Shown in pieces: positions 12,364 through 23,340 of a stretch of 64,000 nt of DNA. How positions within the stretch are numbered: position 1 is the stretch's first letter; each line of letters begins with the position of its first letter. The stretch lies in contig JAQJZZ010000015.1 in the NCBI GenBank assembly GCA_030077755.1, forward strand, positions 2,356,001-2,420,000. The letters are read 5' to 3'. Origin of the DNA: Filosporella fistucella. Its lineage: Eukaryota; Ascomycota; Leotiomycetes; Helotiales. The notes under the pieces were generated by a model, which saw only the letters and a list, made by a program, of their open reading frames with translations, had not been told where the DNA came from and ran no database searches. The translations under genes and the position numbers were made by a program.

Positions 12364-12835
12364 ATGTAATGGATTGGAGCAGGGGATGATAAATTGGATA
12401 CTGTATGAATTAGATCATTGCATGCATTGCATTCTCTCCAACTCTTACACCTGGTTGCACCACGAGATTCCGATGTCTTCTCGTACCCATGACCTATTTT
12501 CTCCAGTAATACTACCAAGGCTTGTTGTTCGGAAAGTCTGCCTTTGGATCTGAGGCTTTTTATACGTCCCTGATCCATTTCTGCTCAAGTGATCTATTAT
12601 TCATAAACCTTCGTGAAGTTGAAGAGTTGAGAGAACTTGTACGAGGCACTAGCCTCATTAGGGTGTTTTTGTGGTCCGTGCCAATGCTGACCGGAAATAT
12701 CTATCAACCTCATCTCTTTTTCTCGAGTACCTCAACATCGAGAATAAGCTACAAACATCAATTAAGCTGGAACGAAGTCTCCATCACGTGGGGACTCAGA
12801 TTAGACCTATGAAGTTGTTTTATCAACATCAAGCA
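12364..12835. other. Intergenic region
   Basis: About 470 bp between two plus-strand genes. It holds the 3' end of the nitronate monooxygenase and the promoter of the EXPERA protein. Open frames here are short and lack features. Confidence 0.4.
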
Positions 12836-13587
12836 ATGCCAGTTTCACTCCTCTCGCGGAAACGCGACCTTGCGTACCTCATTCATTTCTCGATCTCCCT
12901 TCCCCTGATGTTCGGTAAGTAGGAAGATTTCCCCGAAACTCACAAAGGTCATCTTGCCCTTCCCATATGCCTCAACATCTGCGGCCGGACACATCTCAAT
13001 CCCGGAGATAAAGCTGCACTGGGTACAATACATTACTAATGCTCTCACGTGATAGTCGTCGATCTTCAGTCTCTCTATCCACCATCCATCGTCCCAGAAA
13101 GCCTGAAGAGCCTGAAAGCTTGGTACATTGATACATATCATGATCAAAACTTTGTCACCTCTCCCCCTTTTTTTGAGGCATTTATGTGGACAGAGATCTT
13201 TTGGCAAGCACCGGTCATGCTATGGGCTATTGGAGCATTGTATCGGAGTAAGCTGACCATGATCCCACAAATTTGCTGCCAAGTACTGACTGCTATCCAG
13301 ATTCTCCAAAGATCCCAGTGGTGCTATTACCATATGCTACACTCATCTTCGTCTCTACATTCGTCTGCATGTTCGACTATGCACACTGGCCGATTCCACT
13401 GGAACATAAGATCAGCCTGACTACGCTGTATGGCCCTTACTTGGCTTTGTGTGAGTATTCTGCCTTCGTGTCAGATGTTTTGGTGCTAAAGTATCATCTA
13501 GCTGCTTTCATGGGAATCGATATGTACCTACGCATCAGCAGCATCATTGATCGTGCCTCGATAACACCCACCAAAAAGATACAATGA
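12836..13587 (+). CDS. TMEM97/EXPERA-domain membrane protein
   Basis: Four exons: 12836-12914, 13056-13247, 13301-13450 and 13502-13587, giving 168 residues. Introns are 141, 53, 53 and 51 nt or close to it, and all four junctions keep the frame. Four hydrophobic segments are visible: DLAYLIHFSISLPLMFG, the EAFMWTEIFWQAPVMLWAIG stretch, VVLLPYATLIFVSTFVCMF, and LYGPYLALSAFMGIDMYL. Conserved polar residues of the EXPERA fold are present (D near the start, WTE and FFEAF, Y before the loop). Relatives include the sigma-2 receptor TMEM97 and EBP sterol isomerases; they reside in the ER and bind sterols. Whether this one is an enzyme or a sterol-trafficking factor cannot be told from sequence. The C-terminus is short and Lys-containing (PTKKIQ). 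Confidence 0.78.
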
Positions 13588-13901
13588 CCCCAAATCGATT
13601 ATTTTTCGCGACCTGGATCACCTCAGCAACATGCTACTGCTAGGCGGCGCAGCGTTCTCACCGAGATCATGCACTGCGATTGTCATATCACACGAAATGG
13701 ATGTGCAACTACTTGTGCCAACACTACAGGCATTTTTCACATTGAGTTGCAGCTTTACATCTCGCAATATTAATTTTCTGAAATTCACTATGATTCATAT
13801 TCAAATATTAACCGTAAAGACTGTATTTTGTTCTTCTAAGCTCGCTCTACCACCAGGGAAAAGTTTACCTTTCTTACCCACCTGACTTCCCTTCTCTCTT
13901 C

Positions 13902-14501
13902 TTAAAAGGTCAGCTCCCCACTTTCAACCAAATTTCTGCAGTGTCCCCTCAGCCTTCGGTCCCAGTCCCCACCAGTATTGACAGGCATAGCATCATGCTG
14001 CCCCTCCTTTATCCTCATCGTCCAAGTCTTGAACTTGATCCGGTAAAGCGGAGCCACCATCTGCACTTCCGCCCAGCATGTTTCCGGACTGCGGACCACA
14101 ATCTCACACTTCTGCATTCCCTTGAAGAGATTGATCAGCTCGATGATATAAGCAACCAGCTCCTTTTGGCATTGTTTGGTTGACACAGATGTGGATTTGT
14201 GGTGTGGGTAGATGAAGGCGATGAAAATGCGGGTTGAGAAGGTCCGGTATTCCCACAGAGCCTCTACGAGGGCGGTACGCCATTCTTCGTAAGCTTCGCT
14301 CATGAAGAATCTGTGTGACAGGACAGTGAAATCGAGATTTATGCTGAGGGTCGTGTTGCTTGATTTTAATGCTGGGTGGGGCCCGATACGTGCAATTCGC
14401 AATGCATTCTTTTCCTCGCAAGTGAGCTCTTTTGGTAGATCCATTTTTGCAACGCTTCTGGAGTTGAATCCCTCAACCATAGAGCGAACGCTGGGTGGTG
14501 A
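13902..14501 (-). CDS. Hypothetical protein
   Basis: A single open frame of about 199 residues if started at MSPPSVRSMVEGFN; the frame is open upstream to 14594, so starts at 14528 or 14594 are possible. The protein has no signal peptide or membrane segment. It contains helix-like stretches with aromatic residues (EEWRTALVEALWEYRTF, KELVAYIIELINLFKG) and a basic C-terminal part. It is preceded by its own intergenic region and converges with the EXPERA gene. I do not recognise the family. Confidence 0.5.
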   Translation of the reverse strand, partial: SPPSVRSMVEGFNSRSVAKMDLPKELTCEEKNALRIARIGPHPALKSSNTTLSINLDFTVLSHRFFMSEAYEEWRTALVEALWEYRTFSTRIFIAFIYPHHKSTSVSTKQCQKELVAYIIELINLFKGMQKCEIVVRSPETCWAEVQMVAPLYRIKFKTWTMRIKEGQHDAMPVNTGGDWDRRLRGHCRNLVESGELTF

Positions 14502-14594
14502 CATGATATAGAAGGTTTTGAAATTCATTGATAAGATGTACGTAATGTTTTGGTTGTTGTTAGAATGTTTGAACTGGTGCGAGAACTCAGTCAA

Positions 14595-15590
14595 TGGTTT
14601 CTAAATGAGTTATAACATTGCTTATCGACTTGTTTTGGATAGTAGTACTGTAAGTACGAACAGATTGTTCATCATGTTTCGACTCTGCTAATGAAAGAAA
14701 CAGGTCCAAGCCCCAACTTTTCTTTGTTGTCAAAGTCAATGCTATGTTCTCTTAGGCAATGCCTTGTCCGAGATGCCGTTCTTCGAACTCGAATCTAGCC
14801 TACCTTCGATTTTATTTCTTCGCCACGTATCCTTTGTCTACTTTATACCCACCTGTTTGCCGTTTCAATCTCTTTGAAACTCGGGATACCTTATTCTCGT
14901 GAGGTACGACAGAGCCTCATCATTAGCTTCTCACCGTCGCCCAGCGATATGTGGCGGACTCGGAGTCCACTATGCGAAGCCAAGCATGGATCGCTCTTTC
15001 TAGGACTGGGAGGGGTCGCAAGATTGTTATTCTGGCTTTCAATCTCGGTATGAATTGGCCGACTCTTTCTAGGAAGAGGTGCCACAATAGAAAGTAAGTC
15101 GATATTTCGACTTTAGTTGGAGATATACACGATTCAGCTAAGCTCAAGACTCGATTTTGCGTCTGCATGCACAGTATAAGGGTCAAGCCTCACAAGTGCC
15201 GAAAACATGTCAACGACCGGACTTTGTCCTGAATTCCATGACAAGGTTGGGGGAAAATGTGCATAGGCGTTTAACCCGATTTTCTTTTTTGAATACCCTT
15301 CATTCTCTCTACGTATGGAAGTACCTGGGAATGAGTTTTGTCTTACCTCCCGAGGTTTGGTAGAAAATTCTGCCACCAATCGAACCGCTTCCTACCACAG
15401 GTTGGTGACACAAAACTTCCCACCTTGCAGCGGCCAACACTCCAACGGGCGCTTCAACAGATTAACTACCTTCAATATCCGTCACATCAAACTTCATTGA
15501 ACCCTCGAGATAGACACAACACCTGATTCACATTCTCTGCGGCCTTGCAGACACCAAGCAGGTAGCTAACACAGTCAACCAATAATCAAC
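14595..15590. other. Intergenic region containing one arm of a diverged direct repeat
   Basis: About 1 kb. The stretch 15,020-15,140 resembles 17,095-17,215 in the same orientation; shared blocks include TCTGGCTTTC/CCTGGCTTTC, AATTGGCCGA and GTCGAT. Short open frames (14891-15186, minus) have no recognisable features. The end of the region is the promoter of the next gene. Confidence 0.4.
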
Positions 15591-16492
15591 ATGATTCGCA
15601 GGTCGATTCAGAGGCCAGCCTCACCATTGGGTGACAGCCTCGACGATTTCGAAGAAACCAGCACTATCAACAGAGCACCCATGCCTCCGACAACTGTATG
15701 GAGTACGTCCGTCGTCGGGGACTATGAAACTTTTGAGGGCCAAAGGAATAATCTCACCGCATCCCACAACTTCAATTTTGCGGAACCAAGGGAACCTACA
15801 CCAATTACCAGCGGAACCTCCCTACTTCATCTTTTGAAGAAACAATTAGATAACATGTATCGTGCCTTACTAGAATGGTTTGGCAGGATTTCACTTTTCT
15901 TTCTTTTGGGCTATCTGCTTCTCGTCTACGCACTCGACTTCTCAATCTGCAACCATGCCTTGTTGCTGTGCAGCAAATCGAAACACCTGTTCCCATATTT
16001 TCAAACACCTGCTCCTCCGTTCCTTCCAGCACTCACTCCTCCATTACTTCCAGCACTCACTCCTCCATTACTTCCAAGACTCGCTCCTCCATTCCTCTGC
16101 CTGACCATACATACATTATTCGCTCCTCAAACGGCAAAGTCCTCACCGTACAACATGGGAAGGTCGTTCTTGCACATCCTGGTGGGCAAGGTGCGACCCG
16201 GTGGGATTGCGTATATACCAAAGGGTGGCTGGGATTTTGTCTTACGCAATATCCTCAAGCATATCTAGGTCATGATTTGTATGGGAATTTGCAAGTTTCC
16301 GCAACGTCACAACAAGGATGGGAGTATTTCGTATTGCGGCCTCACCCCTCCGGAGGATACGTGTTGTTGATGACTCATTCTGGTATATTTGAATCTCAGG
16401 CCCTGTGGTACGTGGGATTACAAGGACATAGGCTTGCGAAAGTAGGAGATGCTTTTGAGGGCGGCATAGTCTGGCAGTTTATTGAGGTATGA
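15591..16492 (+). CDS. Single-pass membrane protein with a beta-trefoil-like C-terminal domain
   Basis: Two exons fit: 15591-15923 and 15974-16492, 283 residues; the 50-nt intron has a weak donor (GTCTAC) and a good acceptor (TGTGCAG). The N-terminal ~100 residues are polar and disordered. A single membrane segment follows (ISLFFLLGYLLL). Then a Ser/Thr-rich stalk contains an 8-residue repeat SSTHSSIT encoded by a 24-nt tandem repeat. The C-terminal ~140 residues (YIIRSSNGKVLTVQHGKVVL, QGWEYFVLRPHPSGGYVLL, ALWYVGLQG, GIVWQFIEV) look like ricin-B/fascin-type beta-trefoil repeats. This would put a carbohydrate- or ligand-binding head outside the cell. The domain call is by pattern only. Confidence 0.55.
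16024..16095 (+). repeat. 24-nt tandem repeat, three units
   Basis: Units at 16024-16047 and 16048-16071 are identical (TTCCAGCACTCACTCCTCCA then TTAC); the third, 16072-16095, has a few changes. Each unit is eight codons, so copy-number change would keep the frame. It encodes the Ser/Thr stalk of the membrane protein. A second frame is also open across it, giving a Pro/Leu-rich translation. Confidence 0.9.
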
Positions 16493-17319
16493 GTGTTATG
16501 GCGAATTATGCCAAAGGATTTTGCAGTATGTGAGGGAGGTCCATGGTCAATAGGGTTTTGTGGTGGAGAAAAGGTCAAAGGAAAAAGCTCAATTTCGCTT
16601 GGCATACTACAGGTCACATTCGCGATATTCAGTGTCAGTTACAACTACATATAACTGCAGTCGCAATGTACCTCCGCATTGTTAGCCACCATCTTATCTA
16701 AATCCATGAAATATATCTAGCGTGTTGCTCAGCTGAACGACACTGTGCGACTCCTATGCTTGCATACCAAAAGAGTATTAGGTATAGTATAGTCCAGGCC
16801 AACCATATTTGCCGTATCTTCAAGATTTAAAGCAGTGTCTGATCACGGACAGCAGGGCTACTGTATAAATGTACAGAATTTCAAGGAAGAAAATCGGGCG
16901 AGACTGTACAAACGGACTTGTTAAGATCTCTAAAGTTATTAGAGAACGCTACAATAGTGGCTTATTATGCAACCCCTCCACATCAGGATGCGGCCGTTAT
17001 AAAAGCATGACGTGTCAACATCTCATGCTTCTGTTTCTTCGGTTCCTATACTGTATATCTGTAGTAGCATGTTATTGAGGCCCAAAAAAGTTTGTAGGAT
17101 CGGTATCCTGGCTTTCCATCGGAGTATCAATTGGCCGATCCTTACTGGGGGCTACTGGCACGACATAAAACATGTCGATTTCTTGACTGAGGCTATTTAT
17201 TCCACGACTTACCTGAACTGAAGTCTAAGCTTATTGGCACAAGGAAAAGTTTCCTCACCTTGCCATTTTCTGATATTTCGGCACTTCCAGTACTTCTGTT
17301 CGCACCCACATGTTATATC
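16493..17319. other. Intergenic region with second arm of the diverged repeat
   Basis: About 830 bp between two plus-strand genes. It carries the second arm (17,095-17,215) of the diverged direct repeat first seen at 15,020-15,140, just upstream of the HET gene. No convincing gene is present. Confidence 0.4.
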
Positions 17320-19590
17320 ATGCCTCCCCAGCTGTGCAGCAACTGCCGTGTCGCATTTGCTGGCAATGCTCCACGCATCGAGGAGAGTGGGAATATATCA
17401 CCAGAATACTATATCCATCGCAACTACCAGTCCTTTTTGCAATCCCGCCAGTCAAAATGCCGTGTTTGCTACGATTTGTGGAATCGTCTCGGGACGGAGG
17501 CTGCATTAGTCGTGGAGGACCTCTCTAAGTCCGGATTGGTGGTCAGTGTCAAGGTCACCTACTTCCCAGATGACGAAGGAAAGCCTCGTTACATATTTTG
17601 GATGGTTGGATTCTACGCCAATGAATCGAGCTCATCCCTAGCTATTCTCAGAAATAAATACGTAACAGAGAAACTCCCGAATCCACGTCATCTTCTATTG
17701 AAAAACGAGTCTTATCAATTCATCTACAGTCGAATTTTCATCCTCACTGAGAGCCTAGTGTCGGAAGACTCAAGATCACTAGACGGCATCGGATCCTCAA
17801 CTTCATCGCAGCCGAGTCGTGACTTAATTGATACTTGGGTAAGATCATGTGTTAATAGTCATCCCGAATGCAAACCGTGGAGAGACTTGAGACATGATCC
17901 GGTATCTCCAGCCAGAATTCTCGATGTTGGAAAGCAAGGAGACCGAAGAATCTACTTACGTATCTTGGACAAGGATAATACCTTCGACGAAGACTATATC
18001 ACAATCAGCTATTGCAGGGGGAACTCTAGGCATAGGGAGCTGAATAAGGGTACCGTCGACGGACTTATATCTGGATTTGAGGCGGTGAAACTATCAAAGA
18101 CATTCCGCAACGCAGTTGCGTTGACCAGACAAGTCGGCGTTCGATACCTCTGGATAGATTCTTTATGCGTTTTCCAAGACTCCGAGGATGACCGGCGCAT
18201 TGAAGGCGAGAAAGCGGATGAAATCTATGGAAATGGAATTTTCAATATCTGTGCCATCGATGCAGACAACTGCAATGGTGGTTTATTCTTCGACCGCGAC
18301 CCTGTGTTGGTTCAACCCCTCCAAATCAGAATGCCTTGGCCTGTATATGAGAGAAACGTGCCGATTTCTTATGATATGTATTCTGATTCTCCAGCGCCTA
18401 AGCTGTACAATTGTAGTGGTATGGGAGACTTGAAGCAGATCATGGGTTCTGGTCCTGTTAACGACCGGGCATGGTCACTACAAGAGCGCCTCCTCTCGCG
18501 GCGAACTCTCTACTGTTCCAAGGAACAGCTGTACTGGGAGTGCAAAAGGGGTTTGGGAAATGAATCTTTCCCTAACGGCGTCTTGACTGCCCCTGAAGCC
18601 GGTTTCACAAGTGCAGCTGTGAAGATCCTTGATCGTATTGCTAATGAGGGCTCGTGGAAAATATCGAAAAATTGCAAGGAGTTCCAACCACCATCGGACA
18701 AGGCGCTTGTGGAATCGGCGTATCGTGAATGGCTTAAGTTGATTGAAATTTACACTGCCTCCAGCTTGACACGCCATAGGGACATTCTAGTAGCATTCTT
18801 GGGGATCGCAAGGAGGTTTGAGGTTCTGCTTGGTGACGAATATCTCTCTGGTCTGCTAGTCGGAGATATTTATGTCAACATTCTCTGGTTCACTAAAGAC
18901 CCTTCTGTCTCGAGGCAGAGTGTCGAGGAGGCTGGAGTTGGATGGAAAGCGCCAACATGGAGCTGGGCTGCCGTAAAGGGAAAAGTAGAATGGAATCACA
19001 CCTATCCTGCGGATCCTCGCTTTTCTGGGGAACTTCTCGAGGGAAACCTTTTGGAGTATATCGGCAATGGAAATATCAGCCTTGTCGAAACTCCAGATGA
19101 TAGATCAGAAGAATCTAGAATAGGACTCAGGGTCAAAGCATTTTGGACAACTCTTTATGGTTACTTCCTACGTCCACCTACTGCCACTGCTCTGAAAGAC
19201 ACAGGTATACACTCCCGGGTATTGTGGATGCGGACAAGCTTCGAAAATATTCATTATGGCATAGGCCAGTTCGATAGCCCCGAAATTATTCAACAGGTGG
19301 CGATGAAGAATGGTGGTCTCGAAATTGGCTCGGTCATTGCTGTCCCAGTTCGCTGGATAGTTGTAGATTCATTTGTTTCCGGGCTGAGAGAGAGAGTCTT
19401 AAAGGTCATGGGACTCATGGTGAGACCGGTCAAGGGGGATGGTGGGAATTTTGAAGTTTTTCATCGGATTGGACGTTTTACATTGCATGCGCCTCAGCCA
19501 GTTGGAGCGATAGTAGCTGAAGATGCTCTTATGATACGTATGAACCAAGGGAGAGCCTCAAGCCAGTGCAAAGAACGTGTTTTGGTCTAG
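17320..19590 (+). CDS. HET-domain (heterokaryon incompatibility) protein
   Basis: Intronless, 756 residues from the ATG at 17320; the frame is open back to 17260, but MPPQLCSNCR is the usual opening of this protein type. The N-terminus has C-x2-C pairs (LCSNC, CRVCYDLW). The HET domain spans about residues 215-360: YITISYCRG, then VGVRYLWIDSLCVFQDSEDD, the most diagnostic block, then GIFNICAIDADNCNGGLFF. Later come RAWSLQERLLSRRTLYCSKE and WKAPTWSWAAV, typical of full-length HET proteins. Such proteins trigger cell death when genetically different hyphae fuse, or act more broadly in allorecognition and immunity. The second HET gene downstream is on the opposite strand and converges with it. 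In YCRG the usual W of YxWG is replaced by C. Confidence 0.92.
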   Translation: MPPQLCSNCRVAFAGNAPRIEESGNISPEYYIHRNYQSFLQSRQSKCRVCYDLWNRLGTEAALVVEDLSKSGLVVSVKVTYFPDDEGKPRYIFWMVGFYANESSSSLAILRNKYVTEKLPNPRHLLLKNESYQFIYSRIFILTESLVSEDSRSLDGIGSSTSSQPSRDLIDTWVRSCVNSHPECKPWRDLRHDPVSPARILDVGKQGDRRIYLRILDKDNTFDEDYITISYCRGNSRHRELNKGTVDGLISGFEAVKLSKTFRNAVALTRQVGVRYLWIDSLCVFQDSEDDRRIEGEKADEIYGNGIFNICAIDADNCNGGLFFDRDPVLVQPLQIRMPWPVYERNVPISYDMYSDSPAPKLYNCSGMGDLKQIMGSGPVNDRAWSLQERLLSRRTLYCSKEQLYWECKRGLGNESFPNGVLTAPEAGFTSAAVKILDRIANEGSWKISKNCKEFQPPSDKALVESAYREWLKLIEIYTASSLTRHRDILVAFLGIARRFEVLLGDEYLSGLLVGDIYVNILWFTKDPSVSRQSVEEAGVGWKAPTWSWAAVKGKVEWNHTYPADPRFSGELLEGNLLEYIGNGNISLVETPDDRSEESRIGLRVKAFWTTLYGYFLRPPTATALKDTGIHSRVLWMRTSFENIHYGIGQFDSPEIIQQVAMKNGGLEIGSVIAVPVRWIVVDSFVSGLRERVLKVMGLMVRPVKGDGGNFEVFHRIGRFTLHAPQPVGAIVAEDALMIRMNQGRASSQCKERVLV

Positions 19591-20011
19591 GCTAGTTGTC
19601 AGTCTGTACAAACTTTGAAATGCATGCAAGTTTAACTTTCTCACGCTCATTGGGTTCATCGCCGTCACTTCCTCTTAACTGTGTAATTTATGCATACATA
19701 CTTCATGACACTTACGAGAACCACAGTGCCCACGTGTTAGACCTTTACGAACATGTAACAATCCTTCTATGGCTGGGAAGTTAAGAAAGCAACATGGACG
19801 AGGTTTAAATCGAGTGTTTGTATTTCTCACTGGGATCGGTACTCTCGAATCGCATGTTATCAACATTTTGAGAAAAGATATATAAGTAACAAGTCGACCC
19901 AGTTTCACTCCATAGTCATTGTTCTAATCCTGCAAGGATGGGACACCAAATGACCAGAATCCATGCCCAGAATCCATAACTTTCTTCCTTCCACAACTCT
20001 ACCCTTTAATA
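19591..20011. other. Convergent intergenic region between two HET genes
   Basis: About 420 bp between the stop codons of two convergent HET genes. It holds both 3' ends. No open frame with features was seen. Confidence 0.4.
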
Positions 20012-22495
20012 TCAAATCAATGTCACCATTGTTCGCGACCCAGACAACAGCCAGCTGAAATTTTTGATCAAGGTACTGGCGTCCCCATATGATATGCCAC
20101 CAGAATCTAACTGCGTACAGTTGCTCGAGAACGTGCCGATGCGTTTAGCACCCCCCTCGGTCAATTCCAAGACGAGCCCAGCGATAGCTCTAGAATTATC
20201 TTCGTTACCAATGCCCCATTCTACAACAGGAACCATTTTGGCCAATGACAAAGACCACTTAACATTATTGTAATCGCCATCTTTCATTCTTCCCGTACTT
20301 TGAGCTTCATCGAGGTAGATGTCGATAGGGTTGTCATTCTTGCTAGTTCTCCGTAGTGGTTTTGCTGTTTTGCCCATTTTATCTGGTACAATAGGTTGCA
20401 TCCATCCACGGATTTTGAGCTTCGAGCTTTTGACTCGACCATATGGTACGATACTGTGCTCGAGCTCTGTCGTACATTCTACCACCTCAGCGATTGGAGT
20501 CTTTCCAGGGTTCTCGAAATGAAATGGCCACATTTCGATCTGGCCATTTACTGAGGTCCATGACCAAGATGGGTGATGTGCCCAGGTGTGGGAATCCGGA
20601 CGAGATGTCTCAACTGGGTTGGCAACCCGCCAGAGAAGTTGCGGGAGGAGGTACTTTCTCCAGCAGCCTATGATATAATCATCCTTTACGAGGGAACCAA
20701 CCACTTCTGCGATAGCCGCCAGGGCGGGGAGGGTATCAGCATGATGTGTCAGTTGGCGGCTTGTGTACTCTTCGATAATATCTTTCCATAAATGAGGAGC
20801 TTCAGCAAACGTTTCTATATAGGAGGAGGGATTGGCCGCTATTAGTTGCCATGTGGCCAGTATGGCGTCTGCTGCCCGGATTCTGACATCTTGTGAGGCG
20901 AATCGGCCATACTGAATGGACCACCTTTCTGTCCATTCTTTGATCATTTTATCCATGTAATCCCAATTATCTTTGTCGAGCTTTCCTTCTTTCCCTTTCA
21001 TGATCTCAGCTAGTATGCGGCATAATACCATGTCGAGAATTATCTTTTCCAAAGGATTGTCTTCAAATGAGACACGCTGACTCATCGAGTCGAGAATAGT
21101 GTTCATCATGAAGCCAAGTGTATCGATACTCACTCTCTTACTGTCAACTGCTAGTCTAGAGACTTCCACACCGGGGAGCTCCGGAGTAACATTTTGGGAT
21201 GGTGATAAGAGCTGGTGTGTCCGCTTCCAATGCCGACGGTCCATCCGGTTGCCGAGAGAGTACTGGTCACCACAGTGTAGAGTGTCTGAGTTACAGATAC
21301 AAAATAACTGGACAGCCCCATATATGAGAAGACGGGGCGCCAGGAAATGTTCCTGCATTGTCCAAGCCCGCGTGTGAATGGGATCCCGCACGACATCTCG
21401 GACAGAGTTTTTGACAAGACCAACAGTACCTACCGGCCCGCTAGGTCCTGAAGTTCGATATGGCAAGTATACTGGTCCCTTACCTTTCACGATGGAAGTC
21501 AATGTCCGATCACTGAGAAAACCCTCTCGAGAATCGGCTGCACACGCTGCAGAGATAGTGAAGTACGCTCCACGATAGATGTCCACCATAGCAGCGAGCT
21601 CAGTAGCTATATCGTCCGAATCGTCCTGTACAATACAGAGAGCATCAACCCATAGATAGTCGATCCCCAACTCCCGCGTCACGTCAATTGCATCCAGAAT
21701 GGTCTGCGGCAGCTTTTCCAGCTGAAGCGCAAGCGAATGCGCTCCAAGTGTAGCCTTTGTAGTTTTACAATCTGGATCATATCCCCAACAATACGTGAGA
21801 GCTGCGTATTTCCCGATAGCACCCTGAGTGGTATACACATATGGGATGGAGAGATTCTTGCTTTTGGTGGATGATACAGCAATTACTCGTTTTGGAAGCG
21901 TGGTGTTACCGAGTTTGACGCATTCTGAATGTGTATTGTCGCATGTTGATATGAATTTGCGAGCAACCTCAAAAGTGTGCTGCGAGGTCACTTTTCGGTC
22001 GGGAAAACGTCCGACTATGGTCGTTGCAGCAGGATCACCTGTGTATATTTAGCCATCATATCTAGATATTAGGGTTTGATTATAATCTTTTGTTATGGGA
22101 GTACAACGGAAGATGAGATCCAGATAACAAATTGACACACCTTCTTCAGCAAGAAGTTGGTATGAAAGGTAGTTCTTTTCCCCACTACCAACTGCTCGAA
22201 TCCCTAAGATTGGGGGAGTTACCGGCTCCAAGCAGATTGAAACCCGCAACTCATCGACATCACCGTTCTCGGATGGTTGTTCTAACTTGAAATATTGACC
22301 GTGGAATCGCTCCTCGAGTGCCACGCAAAGTGGACAGCCTGCTTGAATCGACTTCTCCAGCGCGCTTCGTGGGTAGGCCCATGTGCACACCTCAGCCTGG
22401 CCCTTGCCGGGATTTTTAATCAGAGATTCGACATCTTTATGCAAGAACATCGAGCGACATTGCTCGCATGTGGCTGGATCTATTTCTCTTTTCAT
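20012..22495 (-). CDS. HET-domain (heterokaryon incompatibility) protein
   Basis: Two exons: 22495-22141 and 22038-20012, joined across a 102-nt intron (GTGTGT...ACACAG), giving 793 residues. The N-terminal ~120 residues include a C-x2-C pair (CEQC) and AGCPLC. The HET domain covers about residues 210-350: YAALTYCWG, LGIDYLWVDALCIVQDDSDD, and GAYFTISAACAADSREGFLS. Downstream blocks RAWTMQEHFLAPRLLIY and HPSWSWTSVNGQIEMWPF are also family-typical. Unlike the neighbouring HET protein it keeps YCWG. The two share architecture but little sequence, so they are old or independent family members rather than a recent duplication. Confidence 0.92.
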
Positions 22496-22938
22496 AACTC
22501 ATATCAGAATTGAAATCAAGACTACCTTTGGAGTGTCGTTTACTGGCTTAAAAATAGCACTGATATTCGTGCTTATCGGACAGACAAATCATGACATGAA
22601 TCTCGGACTGATAACCTTCAGCTGACTTTAGCGGTTTTGCCTCAGGCTATGTAAGGTAATACGGGCGAAAGATAAACCGAAGCAATGCCTTATAGCACAT
22701 ATTTGCACACCCCATCTCAATTCACACTTATGCTAAAATAATATATGGAGCTTCAGATATGCTTTTCCATCGCACGATATGATTAAAATTTCCAAGAATC
22801 CTAGGTTTATCTGACTTTCAGGGAAAACATTTCTTTGCAAGTCTAATCGTCCTCCTACACGCGCGGTTTATCAAGTTCAGCTGAACCATCATGCTGAGAG
22901 ATTTTTGGTAATCAGGCCTTTATATATTAAGCTTAAAC
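22496..22938. promoter_or_regulatory. Upstream region of the second HET gene
   Basis: About 440 bp. It holds the promoter of the leftward HET gene. On the plus strand, TATATATTAA near 22,921 lies close to a small plus-strand frame and may be a TATA-like element for it. Confidence 0.3.
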
Positions 22939-23340
22939 ATGACCCCTTCCAATGCTTGGACCTACTCCCGACACTATTCTACGGATCGCTCCGAGCCCTC
23001 AAAATATCCCATGTTGGCAAAAAAACTGCCTTTCAATCTACTTGGACGGGAGAGTCCTACCACTGCCGCTCATCACCTTTACTTTCATAGGAAGATTTTC
23101 AACCATGGTATTCCGAGCTTCCCACACAGGCCAAATTCTGCGTCCGCAATCTCGAAATCATTTATCTTCTGGTACCGAATGAATGTTTCGCTGTGGTCTC
23201 TGAGCATACCACCTACGTTTGTTCGTCTGCACTGCTCGGAATACGGGCCATTGGGTGGCTTAATTAGTGGATTGAGTTGGCAGAGTGGTGAGAAGTTCCT
23301 TGGAGAGAGCTCTTGTGGCTGGAAGCCAAACTTGTGTTGA
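22939..23340 (+). CDS. Possible small hypothetical protein
   Basis: A 133-residue open frame (starts MTPSNAWTYSRHYSTD) with no recognisable domain, signal peptide or membrane segment. A TATA-like stretch lies about 15-20 nt upstream of its ATG. Overlapping frames in the same strand are also partly open, which weakens the case for coding. Confidence 0.25.
   Translation: MTPSNAWTYSRHYSTDRSEPSKYPMLAKKLPFNLLGRESPTTAAHHLYFHRKIFNHGIPSFPHRPNSASAISKSFIFWYRMNVSLWSLSIPPTFVRLHCSEYGPLGGLISGLSWQSGEKFLGESSCGWKPNLC

Noticed and set aside
16024..16095. 24-nt tandem repeat as a possible CRISPR-like or satellite array
   Set aside because: Units are directly adjacent, in frame and inside a coding exon; it is a protein repeat.
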